Position numbers and translations under genes: made by a program. 42,256 bases of DNA, taken from assembly GCA_041497115.1 (NCBI GenBank), contig JBGQFW010000028.1, positions 1 through 42,256 on the forward strand, in the 5' to 3' direction. The notes beneath the pieces were generated by a model. That model made no database searches, was not told where the DNA came from, and saw nothing but the letters and a program-made list of their open reading frames with translations. This stretch comes from AR5 sp041497115 (GTDB lineage: Bacteria > Methylomirabilota > Methylomirabilia > Rokubacteriales > CSP1-6). Below, in pieces: positions 39,146 to 42,256 of this stretch (positions are counted from its first letter, which is position 1; each line of letters begins with the position of its first letter).

Positions 39146-40204
39146 TCACTTTATCCCCAGCAGTCGCGCGGCGGTTCCGCCCAGCATCGCCACCCGGTCG
39201 GCGTCGCTCAGCCCCGGCGTCGCGAGGATGTGGTCCACCGACGTCGAGGTCCACGGGAACGGGTAGTCGGTGCCCATCACGATCTGGCCCGGCCCCGCCT
39301 CCGCCGCCAGGTGGCGCAGGGCCTCGGGCGTGAAGACGATCGAGTCGTAGTAGAGCTGGCGCAAGTACTCCGTCGGCTTCTTCTGCAGCGTGCCCGTCAT
39401 GCGCTGGGGGAACGTCACCCCCACCGCGTCGGAGCGCGCCCCGTAGGACGGCAGGTAGCCGCCGCCGTGCGCCGCGCAGAGCTTCAGCCCGGGGAAGCGA
39501 TCGAGCGTGCCCTCGAAGATCAGGTGCGAGAGCGCGATGGTCGTCTCCAGGGGATTGCCGATCGTGTTGGTCAGCACGCCGTTGCCCTTGAGCCGGGCGC
39601 CGAGCTCGGTCGGCGCGCCGGTGCTCTGAGGATGGAGGAAGACCAGCACCCCGAGCGACTCGGCCTTGGCCCAGAACGGATGGAAGCGCGGGTCGGCCAG
39701 CTCCTCGCCGTTGACGCTGCCGCCCACGCCGGCGCCGCGCAGCCCGTATTTCTTCACGCCGTCCTCCAGCTGCTCGGCGGCCAGGTCGGGGTGCTGCAGG
39801 GCCACCGAGGCGAAGGCGACGAACCGCTCTGGGTTGGCGGCGCAGAACTCGCCGAGCGTCTCGTTCTGGATCCGGATGAGCTCGCGCGCGACGTCGCGGT
39901 CCGCCGTGTACCAGTACGGATTGATGCTGAGCGCCTCGACGTCGATCCCCTGCGCGTCCATCGCGCGCAGGCGCTCCTCGACCCGCGACATGAGCAGCGT
40001 GGGCGCCTCGATCGTGCTGCCCAGCAGCGCCATCGCCTCGGGGACCGCGCAGTGCGCGTGCACGTCCACGGTCTTCACCCGCCGGCCGGCCACGACGACC
40101 TCGCGGCGCCGCGCGGGTGCGGCGGACGGCGCCGGCGCGTACCCGGGCGTCGCGCTCGGCCGGCCGCATGAAACGAAGGCAATGGATTCTCCGCTCGTGC
40201 TCAT
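39146..40204 (-). CDS. Amidohydrolase, ACMSD-like family
   Basis: This 352-residue protein has metal motifs TVDVHAH, VLVFLHPQST, CAAHGGGYLPSYG and the aspartate in VMGTDYPFPW. It resembles 2-amino-3-carboxymuconate semialdehyde decarboxylase and related decarboxylases. The first 40 residues are a low-complexity Ala/Pro extension, but the ATG at 40204 has GGGAGG upstream, so it is retained; a GTG at 40078 is the shorter alternative. It is the middle gene of a three-gene unit. Confidence 0.86.
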   Translation of the reverse strand: MSTSGESIAFVSCGRPSATPGYAPAPSAAPARRREVVVAGRRVKTVDVHAHCAVPEAMALLGSTIEAPTLLMSRVEERLRAMDAQGIDVEALSINPYWYTADRDVARELIRIQNETLGEFCAANPERFVAFASVALQHPDLAAEQLEDGVKKYGLRGAGVGGSVNGEELADPRFHPFWAKAESLGVLVFLHPQSTGAPTELGARLKGNGVLTNTIGNPLETTIALSHLIFEGTLDRFPGLKLCAAHGGGYLPSYGARSDAVGVTFPQRMTGTLQKKPTEYLRQLYYDSIVFTPEALRHLAAEAGPGQIVMGTDYPFPWTSTSVDHILATPGLSDADRVAMLGGTAARLLGIK

Positions 40205-40225
40205 CGTGTCCTCCCGAGCCAGGGG

Positions 40226-41326
40226 TCAGACGTACACGCGGGCCACGCGCGGCCCGACGGTGGTGGCGATGTGGTGCAGGCCGAGGCCGTGGCGCGCCGC
40301 GACCTCGGCGGCGGTGATCTCGGCGTCGCCCTGGCGGCCGATGATCACGACCTCGTCGCCGACGCGCGCGTCGACAACGCCGGTCAGGTCGATGCGCGTG
40401 TGCTCGAGGTTGGGGCCGGTGACGATCGGGGCGGCACGCCCGCGCACGAGCACCCGCCCGGCGTGCAGCCACAGCAGCCCGTCGGCCGACCCCATCGGGA
40501 TCACGCCCAGCCGCATCGGCGCGGTCACCGGGAACGGCGCCTGCTCGGCGAAGCGCTCGCGCGGCGTCAGCTCCTTGAGCGCGATCACCCGCGTGGTCAG
40601 CGCGCGCAGCGTCGGCCGCAGCGGCTCCGGCGACGTCTCGCCGGGGAACGTGATGCCGTAGAGCATCCGCCCGGGATCGACGGCGTTGAGGTACGTCCGG
40701 GGGAAGCGCAGCACGAAGGGCGAGGCGGCGAGCAGCCGGACGGGCACCCGCACCCCGCGCGCCTCGAGCTCGTCCACCACCGCGGTGAACCGGCCGAGCT
40801 GCCACTCGGCATAGGCGGCGTCGTCGCCGCCGGGCGCGTGCGGATGCGCGCAGAGGCCGGCCAGCCGCAGCCGCGGCAGCTCCAGCATCGCGATGATCGT
40901 CTTCACCGCCTGCTCGGCCGGCACGCCCAGCCGCTCGAGGCCGACGTCGATCTTGACGAACACGTCGCACGGGCCGCGGGCGGCCTCGGCGTAGGCCCGC
41001 GCCGCATCCAGGTCCACCAGCGTGGGCACGAGGCCGTGGGCGAGGGCGTCCGGCGCGGCGGCGGGCAGCGAGCTCGGATAGACGAGGATCGGCGCGGTGA
41101 TCCCGCGCTCGCGCAGGCGGATGCCCTCGGCCAGGTCGGCGACGGCCAGCGCGTCGGCGCCGTTCGCGACGAAGACCGCGCCCATCTCGGCGGCGCCGTG
41201 GCCGTAGCCGTCGGCCTTGACGACCGCGAAGATCTTCCGCTCGGGGCCGACGAGCCGGCGCACCGCGCGCGCATTCGCGGCGGCGGCGCCGAGGTCGATC
41301 TCGAGGATCGTGGGCCGGGCGGGCAT
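40226..41326 (-). CDS. Alanine racemase-like PLP protein with altered active site
   Basis: This 366-residue fold type III PLP protein has the PLP lysine Lys37 in AVVKADGYGHG, the VFVKIDVGLERLG strand, GLCAHPHAP, and the C-terminal beta domain. Two residues conserved in alanine racemases are changed. Asp217 replaces the arginine that contacts the pyridine nitrogen (VDPGRMLYG instead of VRxGxxxYG). Ser280 replaces the catalytic tyrosine (MGSADG instead of GYADG). It is therefore probably not a normal alanine racemase. The ATG is 8 nt after TATGCT with no ribosome site. It heads the operon with the amidohydrolase. Confidence 0.85.
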   Translation of the reverse strand: MPARPTILEIDLGAAAANARAVRRLVGPERKIFAVVKADGYGHGAAEMGAVFVANGADALAVADLAEGIRLRERGITAPILVYPSSLPAAAPDALAHGLVPTLVDLDAARAYAEAARGPCDVFVKIDVGLERLGVPAEQAVKTIIAMLELPRLRLAGLCAHPHAPGGDDAAYAEWQLGRFTAVVDELEARGVRVPVRLLAASPFVLRFPRTYLNAVDPGRMLYGITFPGETSPEPLRPTLRALTTRVIALKELTPRERFAEQAPFPVTAPMRLGVIPMGSADGLLWLHAGRVLVRGRAAPIVTGPNLEHTRIDLTGVVDARVGDEVVIIGRQGDAEITAAEVAARHGLGLHHIATTVGPRVARVYV

Positions 41327-41334
41327 GGCGCCAG

Positions 41335-41368
41335 AGCATAGCCTGCGTCGGCCCGTTCGTGGTAACGT
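41335..41368. promoter_or_regulatory. Divergent TANNNT boxes for two leaderless-type starts
   Basis: TATGCT (minus strand, 41340-41335) lies 8 nt before the ATG at 41326, and TAACGT (plus strand, 41363-41368) lies 8 nt before the ATG at 41377. Neither start has a Shine-Dalgarno sequence. Confidence 0.4.
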
Positions 41369-41376
41369 CCGGCGCC

Positions 41377-42117
41377 ATGGCCAACGACATCGCTCCCACC
41401 GTGCGATCCGAGCTGGCGCCGACCGGCACGCTCCGGGTCGGCCTCAACCATCAGAACTTCCTGCTCGTCACCAAGGGCTCGTCGGCGACGGATCCCCGCG
41501 GCGTCGCCCCCGACCTGGCCCGCGAGCTCGGCCGGCGGCTCGGCGTGCCGGTGGAGTTCAGCCGGTTCGACACCGCCGGCAAGCTCGCCGACGGCGTGCG
41601 GACCGGCGCCTGGGACGTGGCGTTCCTGGGGGCCGAGCCGCAGCGCGCGAGCGAGATCGCGTTCACCGCGGCGTACCTCGAGATCCCGGCGACCTACCTG
41701 GTGCCGGCCGGCTCGCCGATCCGCTCGCTCGCAGAGGTGGACCGCGCGGGCGTGCGCATCGCGGTGTCGGACAAGAGCGCCTACGAGCTGTGGCTGAGCC
41801 GCAACATCACACACGCCACGCTGATGCGCACGCAGGGCATCGACGCCTCGTACGACCTGTTCGTCGCCGAGAAGCTCGAGGTCCTCTCCGGCCTGCGGCC
41901 GCGCCTGCTCATGGACGTCGAGAAGCTCCCCGGCGCGCGCATCCTCGAGGGGCAGTTCACCGCGGTCCAGCAGGCGATCGGCACGCCGAAGGCGCGCGAG
42001 ACCGGGGCCGCCTTCCTGCGCGCGTTCGTCGAGTCCGTGAAGGCCTCGGGGCTGGTCGCCGAAGCGATCGCGCGCAACGCAGTCCCCGGCGTGTCGGTGG
42101 CGCCGCCCGCCCGCTAG
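41377..42117 (+). CDS. Substrate-binding-fold protein (SBP family 3) without signal peptide
   Basis: This 246-residue protein has the bacterial extracellular solute-binding family 3 pattern: GTLRVGLNHQNFLLV, GVAPDLARELGRRLGVPVEF, GAWDVAFLGAEPQRASEIAFTAAYLEIPATYLVPAGS and VRIAVSDKSAYELWLSRN. The barrel starts within 20 residues of the N-terminus and no secretion signal precedes it, unlike most members. It may be a cytoplasmic enzyme or sensor built on this fold. An in-frame GTG at 41359 adds six residues but no signal. Confidence 0.82.
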   Translation: MANDIAPTVRSELAPTGTLRVGLNHQNFLLVTKGSSATDPRGVAPDLARELGRRLGVPVEFSRFDTAGKLADGVRTGAWDVAFLGAEPQRASEIAFTAAYLEIPATYLVPAGSPIRSLAEVDRAGVRIAVSDKSAYELWLSRNITHATLMRTQGIDASYDLFVAEKLEVLSGLRPRLLMDVEKLPGARILEGQFTAVQQAIGTPKARETGAAFLRAFVESVKASGLVAEAIARNAVPGVSVAPPAR

Positions 42118-42147
42118 GGGCCGCTGAAAAAAGCCGCTAGGGGCCGC
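42111..42147. repeat. 14-bp direct repeat at a convergent gene junction
   Basis: CCGCTAGGGGCCGC occurs at 42111-42124 and 42134-42147. Each copy contains CTAG. In the first copy the TAG is the stop of the plus-strand gene; in the second it is the stop of the minus-strand gene. Confidence 0.5.
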
Positions 42148-42161
42148 CGAAGCGATAGCCC
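42127..42161 (-). terminator. Possible terminator of the beta-barrel gene
   Basis: On the minus strand, GGGC...CGC-TTCG-GCG-GCCC can fold into a short hairpin with a TTCG tetraloop and a 3-nt bulge, overlapping the gene's last codons. After the TAG comes a run of six T (42132-42127). The stem is short and interrupted, so this is tentative. Confidence 0.35.
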
Positions 42162-42256
42162 AGGATCACCTTGAGGATGTACGAGTCGGTGCTCGGCGTG
42201 AGGCCGAAGCCGACGCCGGCGTTGAACTCCCACCGCGGCCCCAGGTCGAGATCCAC
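42137..42256 (-). CDS. Outer-membrane beta-barrel protein, C-terminal fragment
   Basis: Only the last 39 codons are in the window; the gene continues past the right edge. The sequence alternates polar and aromatic residues (WEFNAGVGFGLTPSTDSYILKVILGYRF) and ends close to an aromatic strand, as in outer-membrane barrels of the transporter/porin type. The GLTP...ILKVILGYRF ending is typical of the last two strands of such proteins in Gram-negative genomes. No more precise family can be assigned from this fragment. Confidence 0.6.
   Translation of the reverse strand: MDLDLGPRWEFNAGVGFGLTPSTDSYILKVILGYRFGGP

Noticed and set aside
38841..41447. 868-residue frame on the minus strand
   Set aside because: Only the final 96 residues are the ABM protein; the upstream part is an out-of-frame reading of the amidohydrolase and racemase-like genes.
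1..42256. tRNA, rRNA, CRISPR arrays, phage or integron elements
   Set aside because: No cloverleaf or rRNA core sequences, no regularly spaced repeats, and no integrase or transposase frames were seen.

Overview
The window is a very GC-rich bacterial chromosomal segment. It has dense gene packing, 4-bp start/stop overlaps, many GTG starts and strong C/G third-position bias. The gene content is soil/subsurface in character: four luciferase-like monooxygenases, ACMSD-type amidohydrolases, a CaiB-type CoA transferase, cupins, a Sox/flavocytochrome c operon and an unusual heme-copper oxidase. This would fit Candidatus Rokubacteria (Methylomirabilota) or a relative. That is an inference from gene content; no rRNA or other marker is present. 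I saw no tRNA, rRNA, CRISPR array or intact insertion sequence, and no gene-free stretch reaches 300 bases.

Layout. 1-608: a MazEF-like toxin-antitoxin pair, cut by the left edge. 610-6909 (minus): one tight operon for a molybdenum hydroxylase pair, monoheme cytochrome c, flavocytochrome c sulfide dehydrogenase and SoxX-SoxY-SoxZ-SoxA, without soxB or soxCD. 6976-7869 (minus): a 5'-3' exonuclease. 7938-12307 (plus): CoA transferase, an unknown exported protein, an N-formylglutamate amidohydrolase-like protein, an AhpD/CMD-type protein whose CxxC motif reads CxxU through an in-frame TGA, and a luciferase-like monooxygenase. 12376-14405: 3-hydroxyanthranilate dioxygenase, a convergent monooxygenase, and RidA. 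14430-18017 (minus): oligopeptide-type binding protein, cupin, four-domain rhodanese. 18113-20604 (plus): amidohydrolase and polyphosphate:AMP phosphotransferase.

20614-26013 (minus) is a respiratory operon: a 54-residue membrane peptide, a CuA subunit II, a B-family heme-copper subunit I that lacks the active-site tyrosine, a Sco-type copper chaperone, and a cytochrome b / two-[4Fe-4S] / MvhD-like fusion. It is preceded by a CRP/FNR-type palindrome. The missing tyrosine and the Sco neighbour suggest a nitric oxide reductase (sNOR/eNOR-like) rather than an O2 reductase. 26155-28120 (minus) and 28167-28772 (plus): enolase-superfamily enzyme, small membrane protein, CMD-like protein and DinB. 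28774-32881 (minus): MBL-REC-GAF fusion, monooxygenase and D-amino-acid-oxidase-type flavoprotein. 32972-34134 (plus): an internally deleted MFS protein and a CMD protein. 34162-36170 (minus): monooxygenase and quinone oxidoreductase. 36222-38814 (plus): MFS transporter, TauD-type dioxygenase, cupin. 38841-41326 (minus): alanine-racemase-like protein lacking two active-site residues, amidohydrolase and ABM protein. 41377-42117: a periplasmic-binding-fold protein without signal peptide. 42137-42256: the 3' end of an outer-membrane beta-barrel protein.

The strongest leads are the probable selenocysteine CMD protein with a SECIS-like hairpin, the tyrosine-less oxidase operon with its fused cytochrome b/ferredoxin/MvhD protein, and the Sox operon joined to a molybdenum hydroxylase. 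Several start codons lack a Shine-Dalgarno sequence but have a TANNNT box 6-9 nt upstream, suggesting leaderless transcripts.
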